Shown here: piece by piece, positions 31,297 to 39,877 of the stretch | Layout: each line of letters starts with the position of its first letter | Numbering within the stretch: position 1 is the first letter of the stretch | Assembly: GCF_016908785.1 (NCBI RefSeq) | Contig: NZ_JAFBEO010000004.1 | Span: 1-64,000, forward strand | Direction of reading: 5' to 3' | Length of the DNA: 64,000 nt | DNA from: Weissella uvarum | Lineage (GTDB): Bacteria > Bacillota > Bacilli > Lactobacillales > Lactobacillaceae | Translations under genes and position numbers: made by a program | Notes under the pieces: generated by a model | Seen by the model: only the letters and a program-made list of their open reading frames with translations | Told to the model about the DNA's origin: nothing | The model's database searches: none

Positions 31297-33711
31297 ATGG
31301 CATATCAACACAAAAAAATTGAACAAAAATGGCAACGTTATTGGGATGAACACCAGACGTTTAAAACAAGCGAGGATCATACAAAGCCTAAATACTATGC
31401 GCTAGATATGTTCCCATTCCCATCAGGACAAGGGCTACACGTGGGCCATCCTGAAGGATATACGGCAACTGACATTGTGTCACGTATGAAGCGGATGCAG
31501 GGTTATAATGTCTTGCACCCAATGGGTTTTGACGCATTTGGACTACCAACTGAAGAATATGCAATCAAGACTGGTGAAGATCCAAAGACTGTGACGCACA
31601 AGAATGTAAATAACTTCCGGCGGCAAATGAAGTCCTTGGGTCTTTCATATGACTGGTCGCGTGAAGTGAATACAACTGATCCAAAATATTATAAGTGGAC
31701 TCAATGGATTTTTGAGCAACTTTATAAGATGGGCCTAGCTTATGAAGATGAAATCATGGTTAATTGGGCTCCTGATTATAATGGTGGAACTGTTGTTGCC
31801 AATGAAGAAATCATTGATGGTAAGACTGAACGTGGTGGTTATCCTGTTTATCGTGTTCCAATGCGTCAATGGGCTTTGAAGATTACGGCTTATGCCGACC
31901 GTTTGATTGATGATTTGGATGACCTAGACTGGCCTGAGGCCATTAAGGAACAACAACGGAACTGGATTGGTCGCTCAATTGGGGCGGCCGTTAACTTCCA
32001 AGTGATGGACCAAGAAGCACAAGTTGAAGTCTTTACAACGCGTGCAGACACTTTGTTCGGGGCAACTTACCTTGTTTTGGCACCTGAACATGAATTGGTG
32101 GACCAAATTGTGACTCCAGATCAAAAAGCTGCTGTTGATGCCTTTAAGGCTGACTTAGCAACGAAGTCTGACTTGGAACGGACGGATTTGAATAAGGATA
32201 AGTCTGGTGTCTTCACCGGTGCTTATGCAATGAATCCAGCTACTGGCGAACCAATTCCAATCTGGGTTGGTGATTACGTCTTATCATCATACGGTACGGG
32301 TGCTGTTATGGCGGTCCCAGCGCATGACCAACGTGATTATGACTTTGCTAAAAAGTATGATTTGCCAATGATCCAAGTTATTGAGGGTGGAGACATCGAT
32401 CAAGAAGCTTATACTGGTGATGGAAAGCATATTAATTCTGGCTTCTTGGATGGTTTGGACAAGCAGACAGCCATTGATAAGATGATTGATTGGTTAACTG
32501 AGAATGGTGTTGGTGAGAAGCGCGTGAACTATCGTTTGCGTGACTGGATTTTCTCACGGCAACGTTACTGGGGTGAGCCAATTCCAGTTATTCATTGGGA
32601 AGATGGCGAAACAACACTAGTTCCAGAAGATGAATTACCACTCCGCTTGCCTGAAATTGATAACATCATGCCATCTGGAACCGGAGAATCACCATTGGTG
32701 AATGTTGAAGACTGGGTCAATGTGGTTGATGAAAATGGACGTAAAGGAAAGCGTGAAACGAACACGATGCCGCAATGGGCTGGTTCTTCATGGTACTACT
32801 TGCGCTTTATGGATCCACATAATGACGACAAACTAGTATCTGAGGATGCGGTTAAGTATTGGCATAATGTTGATTTGTATATTGGTGGAGCCGAACACGC
32901 GGTGCTTCATTTGCTTTATGCACGTTTCTGGCACAAGGTGCTTTATGACTTAGGTGTTGTTGATACTAAGGAACCATTCCAAGAATTAGCTAACCAAGGA
33001 ATGATTCTTGGTGAAAACCATGAAAAGATGTCAAAGTCAAAGGGTAACGTTGTTAATCCAGATGATGTTGTTGAACAATATGGTGCGGACACTTTGCGTT
33101 TGTATGAAATGTTCATGGGACCTTTGGATCAATCAATTGCTTGGTCTGAAGAAGGTTTGTCAGGTTCACGCCGTTGGCTAGATCGTGTTTGGCGTTTGTT
33201 TATTGATGATGATGATAAGTTGCGTGATCGTATCACGACACATAATGATCACAAGTTAGACAAGGTTTACAATGAGACTGTCAAAAAGGTGACAGATGAT
33301 TACGAGAATTTGCGTTTCAATACGGCGATTTCGCAAATGATGATTTTTATCAATGAAGCTTACAAGGTTGATAATATTCCAGCAGAGTATATGGCCGGCT
33401 TCGTACAATTATTGAACCCAGTTGCACCACACATGACTGAAGAGTTGTGGTCATACCTTCACCCTGAAGAAATCATTGATTATTCAACTTGGCCAACATA
33501 TGACGAAAATGCTTTGGTCGAAGATGAAATCAAGATTGCAGTACAAATTAATGGTAAGGTTCGTGCTAACATTATGATTCCAGCAGATGCTGATAAGGAT
33601 CAAATGACTGAATTAGCCTTAGCAGATGAGACAATTCAAAGTCGATTGGATGGCGCAACTCCTAAGAAGGTCATTGCTGTCCCTGGTCGTTTGGTAAATA
33701 TTGTTGTTTAA
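31297..33711 (+). CDS. leuS: Leucyl-tRNA synthetase
   Basis: 804 aa, full-length bacterial LeuRS. HVGH at residues 48-51, the CP1 editing domain at about 220-410, and KMSKSKGN near 575. GTGAGG lies 8 nt before the ATG at 31297. Unlike tyrS, I see no T-box in the roughly 180 bp upstream. Confidence 0.97.
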   Translation: MAYQHKKIEQKWQRYWDEHQTFKTSEDHTKPKYYALDMFPFPSGQGLHVGHPEGYTATDIVSRMKRMQGYNVLHPMGFDAFGLPTEEYAIKTGEDPKTVTHKNVNNFRRQMKSLGLSYDWSREVNTTDPKYYKWTQWIFEQLYKMGLAYEDEIMVNWAPDYNGGTVVANEEIIDGKTERGGYPVYRVPMRQWALKITAYADRLIDDLDDLDWPEAIKEQQRNWIGRSIGAAVNFQVMDQEAQVEVFTTRADTLFGATYLVLAPEHELVDQIVTPDQKAAVDAFKADLATKSDLERTDLNKDKSGVFTGAYAMNPATGEPIPIWVGDYVLSSYGTGAVMAVPAHDQRDYDFAKKYDLPMIQVIEGGDIDQEAYTGDGKHINSGFLDGLDKQTAIDKMIDWLTENGVGEKRVNYRLRDWIFSRQRYWGEPIPVIHWEDGETTLVPEDELPLRLPEIDNIMPSGTGESPLVNVEDWVNVVDENGRKGKRETNTMPQWAGSSWYYLRFMDPHNDDKLVSEDAVKYWHNVDLYIGGAEHAVLHLLYARFWHKVLYDLGVVDTKEPFQELANQGMILGENHEKMSKSKGNVVNPDDVVEQYGADTLRLYEMFMGPLDQSIAWSEEGLSGSRRWLDRVWRLFIDDDDKLRDRITTHNDHKLDKVYNETVKKVTDDYENLRFNTAISQMMIFINEAYKVDNIPAEYMAGFVQLLNPVAPHMTEELWSYLHPEEIIDYSTWPTYDENALVEDEIKIAVQINGKVRANIMIPADADKDQMTELALADETIQSRLDGATPKKVIAVPGRLVNIVV

Positions 33712-33721
33712 AATAGAAATT

Positions 33722-33756
33722 TAAAAGCTATCCGACTGATTTGTCGGGTAGCTTTT
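33722..33756 (+). terminator. Terminator of leuS
   Basis: AAAAGCTATCCGAC/GTCGGGTAGCTTTT hairpin, T7. Confidence 0.9.
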
Positions 33757-33880
33757 TTTGTGGAATTTGCTATCGCATAATGGATTTTGCGTTTTATCTA
33801 GTAAACGTCTCTACATTTGGTTTAAACTTTAGTATAATGATAGTTTGTAATGTGGATGAATGGGCATTATGAACAATTAT

Positions 33881-33953
33881 GGCGCTATAGTTCAACTGGA
33901 TAGAACAAGGACCTCCTAAGTCTTAGATCACAGTTCGAGTCTGTGTAGTGTCA
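33881..33953 (+). tRNA. tRNA-Arg (anticodon CCT)
   Basis: Acceptor GGCGCTA/TAGTGTC with two G-U pairs. Anticodon loop CTCCTAA in stem AGGAC/GTCTT, T-arm CACAG/CTGTG. It reads the rare AGG codon. It lies 31 bp before the flippase gene without a terminator between. Confidence 0.88.
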
Positions 33954-33984
33954 TTAAGCATAGCTGAAAGGAGACCGGGGACGT

Positions 33985-36426
33985 ATGGCTGAAGATAATC
34001 AAGACACGCAGCATGAAGATCCTTTTCGAGGGCATCTCACTTTTGATGAATTACAACAATTATCAAACGGGGAAGTGACCCTTGCAGATATCTTTGCTAA
34101 TCGTGATAAGTCATCTAACGATACGCCAGAGGATAATATGAAAGAAGATGCGACAGAGCAAGATCAAAATCTAGAAGCGACCGATCAACAAGCGAAAACA
34201 CAAGATCAGAACCTAGAATCACAAGCCCTTCCTACTTCTGCCGCTGATGAGTCAAATGCTGACACAGTAGTACCAGAAGCGCCGGTTGAGGATGCTAAAC
34301 CTCAAAAAATTGAAATTAAAGACGACACTGAAATAATTGATCAACAAGGTGCTTTTGAGATCCATGGTATGGAGGATCCGTTTAAGGCCACCGGGCCAAC
34401 GCCGGAAGCAACAGTAAGTCTGGATGATCAGCAAAATGAGGATCCAAAATCTCAAGCACAGAGTAAAGTTTCAGAAACGCCTGAATCAGCACCTGAACTA
34501 TCGGACGAAACAAAGGAATCAGAGTTTGATGAAATTCGGCCAATTGAACCGAAAGAATATCCTGATACATTTGCACCGCGTTTTACTAGTCCAGAGCCGC
34601 CAACTTATTATGCTGGCGCTAGTTTCGTTGATCAAATGGGCGGCTTAGGTTCGACCACTGTTATTCCAATTCAAAATTCAGCAGTAAAGACGGATCCTGA
34701 AAAGGTTGCGATGCAAGCTGAAGAGGATCAAGCTGAGCTACCTGAGGGTGTCGAAGTGCTACAACCAGAAGGGGATGTCTCAGAAACAGCGGTTGAATCA
34801 GCAGAAGCCGCTGAAGATGAAGATACTTCTTCAAGGATGCTGCGTGGGTCATTCTGGATGACGGCAGGTAGTTTAGCCTCACGACTATTAGGAGCACTGT
34901 ATGTGATTCCTTGGATGGCAATGTTGGGTTATACCTACGCCAATCAAGCGAATGCGGTCTATGGTCAGGGTTATCAAATTTATAGTTTAGCTTTGATGGT
35001 TGCCACAGCGGGATTGCCGAATGTTTTAGCTCGACTAGTTGCAGAGTATGCTTCTAAAAAGGAATTCAATCGTGTTCAGCAAGTCTTTAAACAGTCGCTC
35101 TTATTGGGTGGCATGATGGGCGTGCTGGCTGGAGCAGTCTTATATCTATTTGCAACGCCACTTGGTCAAGGCGACCCTAACGTTGCCCGAGTGATTCGTT
35201 CATTGGCGCCGGCCGTCCTGATTATCCCAGCGCTTGCCATGATGCGTGGCTATATGCAGGGATTTGAATTCATGGGTGCTTCAGCACTTTCACAATTTGT
35301 GGAGCAAGTTGTTCGAGTGTTTTACATGTTGGCTCTCACGTACTGGATTATGATTGGGCACCATGGAAATTGGGTTGATGCAACAGTGCAATCAACCTTT
35401 GCCGCCTTCTGGGGTGCTTTGGCTGGAACCATTGTGTTAGCGCTAGCGATTTGGTATAAACGTGATTTCTTTGCTCATGAAGCTAAAACCCAAGTTCCTA
35501 CTGAACCAATTGATGCCGGTAGCTTAATTCGGACGATGGTGAAGCAATCAATCCCAGTTATTTTAGCCGGATCAGCCATCTCAATTTTGCAATTGATTGA
35601 CCAATATTCATTTGCGAATATTATGAAACACTTTACGGATTTCTCTAATTTAGCAATTACGAATATGTTTGCGCAATTTGCGGTGAATTCGAATAAATTG
35701 ATTATGTTAGTGATTTCATTGGCAGTTGGAATGGCGGAAACCGCCTTGCCAATGTTGGCTCGGGCTCGCGAAATTGGCTCACGTGAGAACATTAGTCATC
35801 AAATTAAGTATGCATTTAAGTTGTTATCTTTTATCTTGGTACCAGCAGCGTTGGGAATGGCATCAGTGGCACGTCCACTATACTTGTTGTTCTACACAGC
35901 TAACGATGCACACAATGGAACATTAGTGTTGCAATATGCTAGCTTTACAGCAGTGGTCTTAGGTTTGTACATGGTGGTATTAGCAATTTACCAAGGCCTT
36001 AACCAATTGCGTTACACAGTTAAGATGTTGGGTTTGATTGTCATTGTGAAGTTGATTCTACAATTCCCAGCGGTCTTGTTATTGGATGGGATGGGACCTT
36101 TGGTTTCAACCGTCATCGCATTTGCGGTCGGATTGTTCTTTGGTATTCGCAAGTTGACGCATGATTTCGATATTGAATGGCGTGACTTTATGCATGATTT
36201 AAAGATTATCATGTTCTGGAGTTTGATCATGTATGTTGTTGCCATGTTATTAACAGCCGGATTAACAGCAATCTTGCCAGATGGTAAGCTATGGCAGTTA
36301 TTAATTATCTTAATTGCTGGTGGTGTTGGTGCTGTTATCTATGGTATTGCTGCTTTGAAGAGTAACATTGCGCAAGATATTTTTGGACCACGGATTCAAA
36401 AATTAGCTGATAAATTACCATTTTAA
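33985..36426 (+). CDS. MurJ/YtgP-like lipid II flippase with a long acidic N-terminal extension
   Basis: 813 aa. From about residue 283 onward it is a polytopic MOP-superfamily polysaccharide flippase of the YtgP/MurJ group (SSRMLRGSFWMTAGSLASR, GLPNVLARLVAEYAS, about 14 helices). Residues 1-282 are a soluble, highly acidic, low-complexity region rich in Asp, Glu, Gln and Pro. This region is predicted disordered and cytoplasmic and is absent from typical members (about 540 aa). AAAGGAG precedes the ATG, within the same transcript as tRNA-Arg. Function: export of lipid-linked cell-wall precursor (family knowledge). Confidence 0.87.
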   Translation: MAEDNQDTQHEDPFRGHLTFDELQQLSNGEVTLADIFANRDKSSNDTPEDNMKEDATEQDQNLEATDQQAKTQDQNLESQALPTSAADESNADTVVPEAPVEDAKPQKIEIKDDTEIIDQQGAFEIHGMEDPFKATGPTPEATVSLDDQQNEDPKSQAQSKVSETPESAPELSDETKESEFDEIRPIEPKEYPDTFAPRFTSPEPPTYYAGASFVDQMGGLGSTTVIPIQNSAVKTDPEKVAMQAEEDQAELPEGVEVLQPEGDVSETAVESAEAAEDEDTSSRMLRGSFWMTAGSLASRLLGALYVIPWMAMLGYTYANQANAVYGQGYQIYSLALMVATAGLPNVLARLVAEYASKKEFNRVQQVFKQSLLLGGMMGVLAGAVLYLFATPLGQGDPNVARVIRSLAPAVLIIPALAMMRGYMQGFEFMGASALSQFVEQVVRVFYMLALTYWIMIGHHGNWVDATVQSTFAAFWGALAGTIVLALAIWYKRDFFAHEAKTQVPTEPIDAGSLIRTMVKQSIPVILAGSAISILQLIDQYSFANIMKHFTDFSNLAITNMFAQFAVNSNKLIMLVISLAVGMAETALPMLARAREIGSRENISHQIKYAFKLLSFILVPAALGMASVARPLYLLFYTANDAHNGTLVLQYASFTAVVLGLYMVVLAIYQGLNQLRYTVKMLGLIVIVKLILQFPAVLLLDGMGPLVSTVIAFAVGLFFGIRKLTHDFDIEWRDFMHDLKIIMFWSLIMYVVAMLLTAGLTAILPDGKLWQLLIILIAGGVGAVIYGIAALKSNIAQDIFGPRIQKLADKLPF

Positions 36427-36433
36427 TTAAAGA

Positions 36434-36460
36434 AAAGTGTCGCAGTTGTGGCACTTTTTT
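36434..36460 (+). terminator. Terminator of the flippase gene
   Basis: AAAGTG/CACTTT outer stem with inner pairing, T7. Confidence 0.75.
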
Positions 36461-36481
36461 TATACCCAAAATAGAAAAATC

Positions 36482-36519
36482 TGTGGATAAGTTGTGTAAA
36501 AGGGGCTTATTTATCCACA
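36482..36519. promoter_or_regulatory. Pair of inverted perfect DnaA boxes
   Basis: TGTGGATAA (36482-36490) and TTATCCACA (36511-36519) are perfect DnaA boxes in opposite orientation, 20 bp apart. A third near-match, TGTGGAGAA, begins at 36534. No dnaA or dnaN is nearby. Confidence 0.6.
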
Positions 36520-36556
36520 AATTCCAAAATTAATGTGGAGAAAGCAGGGATTAATT

Positions 36557-36586
36557 TGACCTTAGGTATAAATTTAGATACAATAA
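36557..36586 (+). promoter_or_regulatory. Promoter of the 45-aa gene
   Basis: TTGACC, 17-bp spacer, TACAAT; a near-consensus promoter right after the DnaA boxes. Confidence 0.65.
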
Positions 36587-36623
36587 TACAGTTATCGATA
36601 ACATTAAATGGAGGAAATGAACT

Positions 36624-36761
36624 ATGGCAGTTAAGTCACCATATAACTCATGGGCCGGTAAACGACCAGTAGGCCGCGATGCTAAGAAAGTTCGTCGTGT
36701 TGCCGAAGTGGTTAACATTCAACAATGGGCCAAGGGTAAGACAGAATTAGAATCAAAGTAA
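36624..36761 (+). CDS. Small basic protein, 45 aa
   Basis: MAVKSPYNSWAGKRPVGRDA begins a Lys/Arg-rich, probably soluble peptide ending in KTELESK. GGAGG lies 9 nt before the ATG, the promoter is strong, and a terminator follows, so it is well supported as a gene despite its size. I do not recognise the family. Its basic charge would suit RNA or ribosome association, but that is only a guess. Confidence 0.72.
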   Translation: MAVKSPYNSWAGKRPVGRDAKKVRRVAEVVNIQQWAKGKTELESK

Positions 36762-36800
36762 TTTGATTTTGATTGCGGATGATGTAGATATACGTTATCC

Positions 36801-36836
36801 CAAAGCGTTTCGGAATGATTCCGGAGCGCTTTTTTT
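36801..36836 (+). terminator. Terminator of the 45-aa gene
   Basis: AAAGCGTTTCGGAA/TTCCGGAGCGCTTT hairpin, seven T. Confidence 0.88.
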
Positions 36837-36865
36837 ATTGAAAAAAGTATGCGTTTTGTCATGTT

Positions 36866-36985
36866 ATAATAGGATAACTGTTGAGAGAGAAATCCAACAG
36901 GTGGTGCCTCAAAAGGCACCTAGTGTCTTTAAATTCACGTCTTCACATCCGAGTACAAGCGACTATGATGGAACTATAGGAGGAA
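36866..36985 (+). promoter_or_regulatory. Promoter and hairpin-bearing leader of the MDR oxidoreductase gene
   Basis: Extended -10 TGTTATAAT, then about 115 nt of untranslated leader with GTTG/CAAC and GGTGCCT/AGGCACC hairpins. No aptamer family recognised. Confidence 0.4.
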
Positions 36986-36991
36986 TTGATC

Positions 36992-38026
36992 ATGACGAAA
37001 CAAATGCAAGCAGTTGGATTTTCACAACACTTACCGGTTGATGATCCGGCTAGCTTTGAAGATGTTCAGATTGCAGCTCCTGAACTACAAGCACATGATT
37101 TATTAGTTAAAGTGGCTGGGGTGTCAGTTAACCCAGTGGACACAAAGACACGTGGCAATGGTCGCAAAAATAAATTGGCCCATCCCAAAGTAATTGGATG
37201 GGATGCGGTTGGTATTGTTGTGGCAGTTGGCCAAGATACTGAACTGTTTAATGTTGGTGATCGCGTTTGGTATGCGGGTGATTTCCGACGTTCCGGTAGT
37301 TATGCGCAATATCAAGCTGTTGATGAGCGAATTGTTGGGCATGCTCCGAAAGCTTTCACTGATGATCAAGCAGCTGCTATGCCACTTGTTGGGCTTACTG
37401 CTTATGAAGCATTGTTTGAGCAGCTAGCATTGCAACCCGCAAACGACACCGGAAAGACAATCCTGATTATTAATGGTGCGGGTGGCGTTGGCTCGATGGC
37501 TGTGCAATTAGCTAAATTAGCTGGTTTGAAAGTAATTGCTACGGCTTCACGACCAGATTCGCAGGCTTGGGCGCAAAAAATGGGTGCGGATGCGATCATC
37601 AATCACCATGAAGATTTAGTTCCACAAGTTCATGAACTTGGTTTAAAATATGTTGATTATATTTTGAACCTTGGTAACTTGGATGCACATTGGGATGAAA
37701 TTGCTGAATTGATTTGCCCTGATGGGCGAATTGCAGCTACTACCGAAAACCGCCGCTTGATTGATTTACAAAAATTAACGAAGAAACGAGCTACTTTTAG
37801 CTGGGAATGGGTATACAGTAAATCTTATTTCCAAACAGAGGCGATGATCACCCAGCATGAAAATTTGGATACGTTAGCCGAACTCGTCGATGCAGGTAAA
37901 ATTCAACCAATTGATAAGATTCATTATCAACCAATTAATGCTCAAAATATGCGTAAAGCTCATGCCGATGTGGAATCAGGCAAGATGGTCGGTAAAGTCG
38001 TTTTGACTGGCTGGCCAGAGGTGTAG
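36992..38026 (+). CDS. Zinc-less MDR oxidoreductase (quinone-oxidoreductase/ZADH type)
   Basis: 344 aa. N-terminal GroES-like domain (VSVNPVDTKTRG), NAD(P)-binding IINGAGGVGSMAVQLAK at about residues 155-172. The catalytic and structural zinc cysteines of true alcohol dehydrogenases are absent. AGGAGG lies before the ATG at 36992; the in-frame TTG two codons upstream is too close. Probably an NADPH-dependent reductase of quinones or enones. Confidence 0.9.
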   Translation: MTKQMQAVGFSQHLPVDDPASFEDVQIAAPELQAHDLLVKVAGVSVNPVDTKTRGNGRKNKLAHPKVIGWDAVGIVVAVGQDTELFNVGDRVWYAGDFRRSGSYAQYQAVDERIVGHAPKAFTDDQAAAMPLVGLTAYEALFEQLALQPANDTGKTILIINGAGGVGSMAVQLAKLAGLKVIATASRPDSQAWAQKMGADAIINHHEDLVPQVHELGLKYVDYILNLGNLDAHWDEIAELICPDGRIAATTENRRLIDLQKLTKKRATFSWEWVYSKSYFQTEAMITQHENLDTLAELVDAGKIQPIDKIHYQPINAQNMRKAHADVESGKMVGKVVLTGWPEV

Positions 38027-38529
38027 GCTTAAGCACTTAGTTGAGTTTTAGTTGTCTTGAAACACCAGTACTTTGAAAGATGGTAGCAGATTGTACAAGT
38101 ATTTTGGTTTGGAGTAAGTAGCTTACATATTAATTTAATTCAAAAATTTAATACATTAGATGACCTTAGGCCTCTACTGAACTCTGGTTCTGAGGTGTGA
38201 TAACATTAGAGTACAAAAGATAGAGACATGTAAAAATGCCTCCGTAAAAACCACTCGTTTGATTGCGAGTGGTTTTTTGTGTATGTTTTTCGTGCTTCTA
38301 GCTTTTGTAATGATAATTATTACTGGAGTTGTTGTCGAAATTATTAAATGTTATTTCATGAAGTAGCGCTTTTTTGTATAAAATAAATTCAATTAAAACG
38401 ATTAAATATTGAATATGGATTTTATTTGAAGTTAATGAGCGCTACAATATAGGTGCAAGCTAAATGATGTGAAATGTCAGATGGGTCTATAGATTCGGCA
38501 CCAACGAAAGGAATTGTTATGAGTAAAAA
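38027..38529. other. 503-bp stretch with a terminator but no supported gene
   Basis: AT-rich. The terminator at 38246-38278 (AAAACCACTCG/CGAGTGG plus T6) lies 220 bp past the oxidoreductase stop, so it could end a read-through transcript or a separate small RNA. No convincing promoter was seen. The last part is the leader of the next gene. Confidence 0.55.
38246..38278 (+). terminator. Terminator downstream of the MDR oxidoreductase region
   Basis: AAAACCACTCG/CGAGTGG-TTTTTT with an 8-nt loop. Confidence 0.9.
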
Positions 38530-38874
38530 ATGAAGTATGGATTGATTGCGCTTATTTTAATTGTTGTCGTTTTTGTTGGATATAAAATTGTGGCATCACC
38601 GCATGAAATGGATGATCAGCAAGTCTTAGAAAAATACACTTGGACGCTAAAGACTGATGGAAAAGCCAATGGAAGTGCTGAATTTTCAAAAGATTATATC
38701 AAGACTCAGGGTCATAAGTATCATTATCAATTGGATGATAATGACAATATGAAGATTAAAGAAGGACCCTATCAAGGGACATATTCTCTATCAGATGAGG
38801 ATGTGGACTACGTTTTGAACAATAATAAGAAAGATGCAACTCCCCAAAAGATTAAGCTAGAACGTAACGACTAG
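38530..38874 (+). CDS. Membrane-anchored hypothetical protein, 114 aa, start codon out of frame with its Shine-Dalgarno ATG
   Basis: One N-terminal membrane helix (residues 3-21), then a hydrophilic extracytoplasmic domain of about 90 residues (YTWTLKTDGKANGSAEFSKDY). GAAAGGA is positioned for an ATG at 38519, which reads MSKK-stop across a run of six A. The main frame begins at the overlapping ATGA at 38530. One more A would give a continuous MSKKMKYGL. Expression may use coupling, slippage or an unrecorded base. Family unknown. Confidence 0.65.
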   Translation: MKYGLIALILIVVVFVGYKIVASPHEMDDQQVLEKYTWTLKTDGKANGSAEFSKDYIKTQGHKYHYQLDDNDNMKIKEGPYQGTYSLSDEDVDYVLNNNKKDATPQKIKLERND

Positions 38875-38927
38875 TGAATTCATGCTTGGTTTTTAGTAGG
38901 CAAAATATATGGCAGATTCGCAAATAG

Positions 38928-38973
38928 GAAGGCCGCTTAGCGCGTTATCATAACGGGTTAAGCGGCCTTCTTT
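38928..38973 (+). terminator. Terminator of the 114-aa gene
   Basis: GAAGGCCGCTTA/TAAGCGGCCTTC stem, followed by TTT. Confidence 0.8.
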
Positions 38974-38974
38974 G

Positions 38975-39004
38975 CAAAAAAGCCCTGCCTAAGAAGACAG
39001 GGTT
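38975..39004 (-). terminator. Terminator of the minus-strand tRNA-Asn
   Basis: Minus strand: CCCTG TCTTCTTAGG CAGGG followed by CTTTTTTG. Confidence 0.8.
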
Positions 39005-39044
39005 TAAATCATATAACTGAATATATGCTAATCAGCTTTTTGGA

Positions 39045-39117
39045 CTGCTCTAGCTGGACTCGAACCAGCGACCCTCGCATTAACAGTGCGGCGTTCTACC
39101 AACTGAACTACAGAGCA
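39045..39117 (-). tRNA. tRNA-Asn (anticodon GTT), second gene
   Basis: Acceptor TGCTCTG/TAGAGCA, anticodon loop CTGTTAA, discriminator G. It differs in sequence from the rRNA-linked tRNA-Asn at 108-180. Confidence 0.92.
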
Positions 39118-39400
39118 ATTAATGAATGTGTTTATGATATGATGGTTTGCACAAAATGTCAAACATTTAATTTGTTTTTAATTTCATAAAGCGAAAAACA
39201 GACGAAAATACTGATTATACGGATGAAAACATTTGTTTAGCTCAATAATATCAAGACATCCATAAAAACTGACAAGTCTATGAAATTTAATAAATCTTTA
39301 ATTTTTGCTAATTTTAAGATTGCTGATTTAGAAAACACGGAGGGAAGTGCATAAGAATGCCTTTCACGCCATTTTATCAATTTTTATGTTACACACAACA

Positions 39401-39417
39401 TGTAAGAGAAATGTAAT
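39401..39417 (+). promoter_or_regulatory. WalR/YycF-like box upstream of the 104-aa paralogue
   Basis: TGTAAG-AGAAA-TGTAAT matches TGTWAH-N5-TGTWAH except the sixth base. A further TGTAAC lies at 39426. It ends 18 bp before the -35. Confidence 0.55.
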
Positions 39418-39435
39418 TGATACAATGTAACATAT

Positions 39436-39463
39436 TTGACATATATAAATGAGCGTGTATACT
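39436..39463 (+). promoter_or_regulatory. Promoter of the 39525 gene
   Basis: TTGACA (39436-39441), 16-bp spacer, TATACT (39458-39463). Confidence 0.75.
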
Positions 39464-39524
39464 AACCATAAAGTTAGATGAGCAGGACCGAAGGGTCGCT
39501 GGAATATACATAGGAGGTAGCCTG

Positions 39525-39839
39525 ATGTTTGGATTGAAGCAAAGGAAAAACGCCAAGATACAACAACTAATTGAAGCATTATATCAACAGTTGACTCTAG
39601 TTGACCAACCCGAGAGTTATCGGATTACGCGTTTGGCTAAGCAAGACTTAGCAGCTGATCCACAGGCGGCGCCTCTGATTGCAACGAAGCTGGCCGACAG
39701 CTTACAAGCACATCCTGACCGTCACTACAATTTACCAGAAACAGCTCAACCAATCATTAATGAATTGGGACGCCTGGGCCATCAAGAATTAAAGCATCAA
39801 CATTTTGATTTGCCCGATGTGCCATTAGCTTATGAATAA
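39525..39839 (+). CDS. Small soluble protein, 104 aa; paralogue of the product of 8678-8992
   Basis: MFGLKQRKNAKI start, ESYRITRLAKQDLAADPQAAPLIATKLADS core; alignable without large gaps to the 8.7-kb protein. AGGAGGTAGC precedes the ATG, as at the other locus. Helical and hydrophilic. Strong promoter with an upstream WalR-like box, suggesting envelope-stress control (inference). Molecular function unknown. Confidence 0.72.
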   Translation: MFGLKQRKNAKIQQLIEALYQQLTLVDQPESYRITRLAKQDLAADPQAAPLIATKLADSLQAHPDRHYNLPETAQPIINELGRLGHQELKHQHFDLPDVPLAYE

Positions 39840-39846
39840 TTGCAAT

Positions 39847-39877
39847 AAAAAACGACGCCTGAAGACGTCGTTTTTTT
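39847..39877. terminator. Bidirectional terminator
   Basis: AAAACGACG/CGTCGTTTT stem with 8-nt loop, shared by the 39525 gene and the convergent ABC-F gene. Confidence 0.9.

Larger units (their letters stand above)
39118..39524. other. 407-bp intergenic region carrying a promoter and WalR-like box
   Basis: AT-rich, no supported gene. Its right part holds the regulatory elements of the 39525 gene; nothing else was recognised. Confidence 0.6.
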
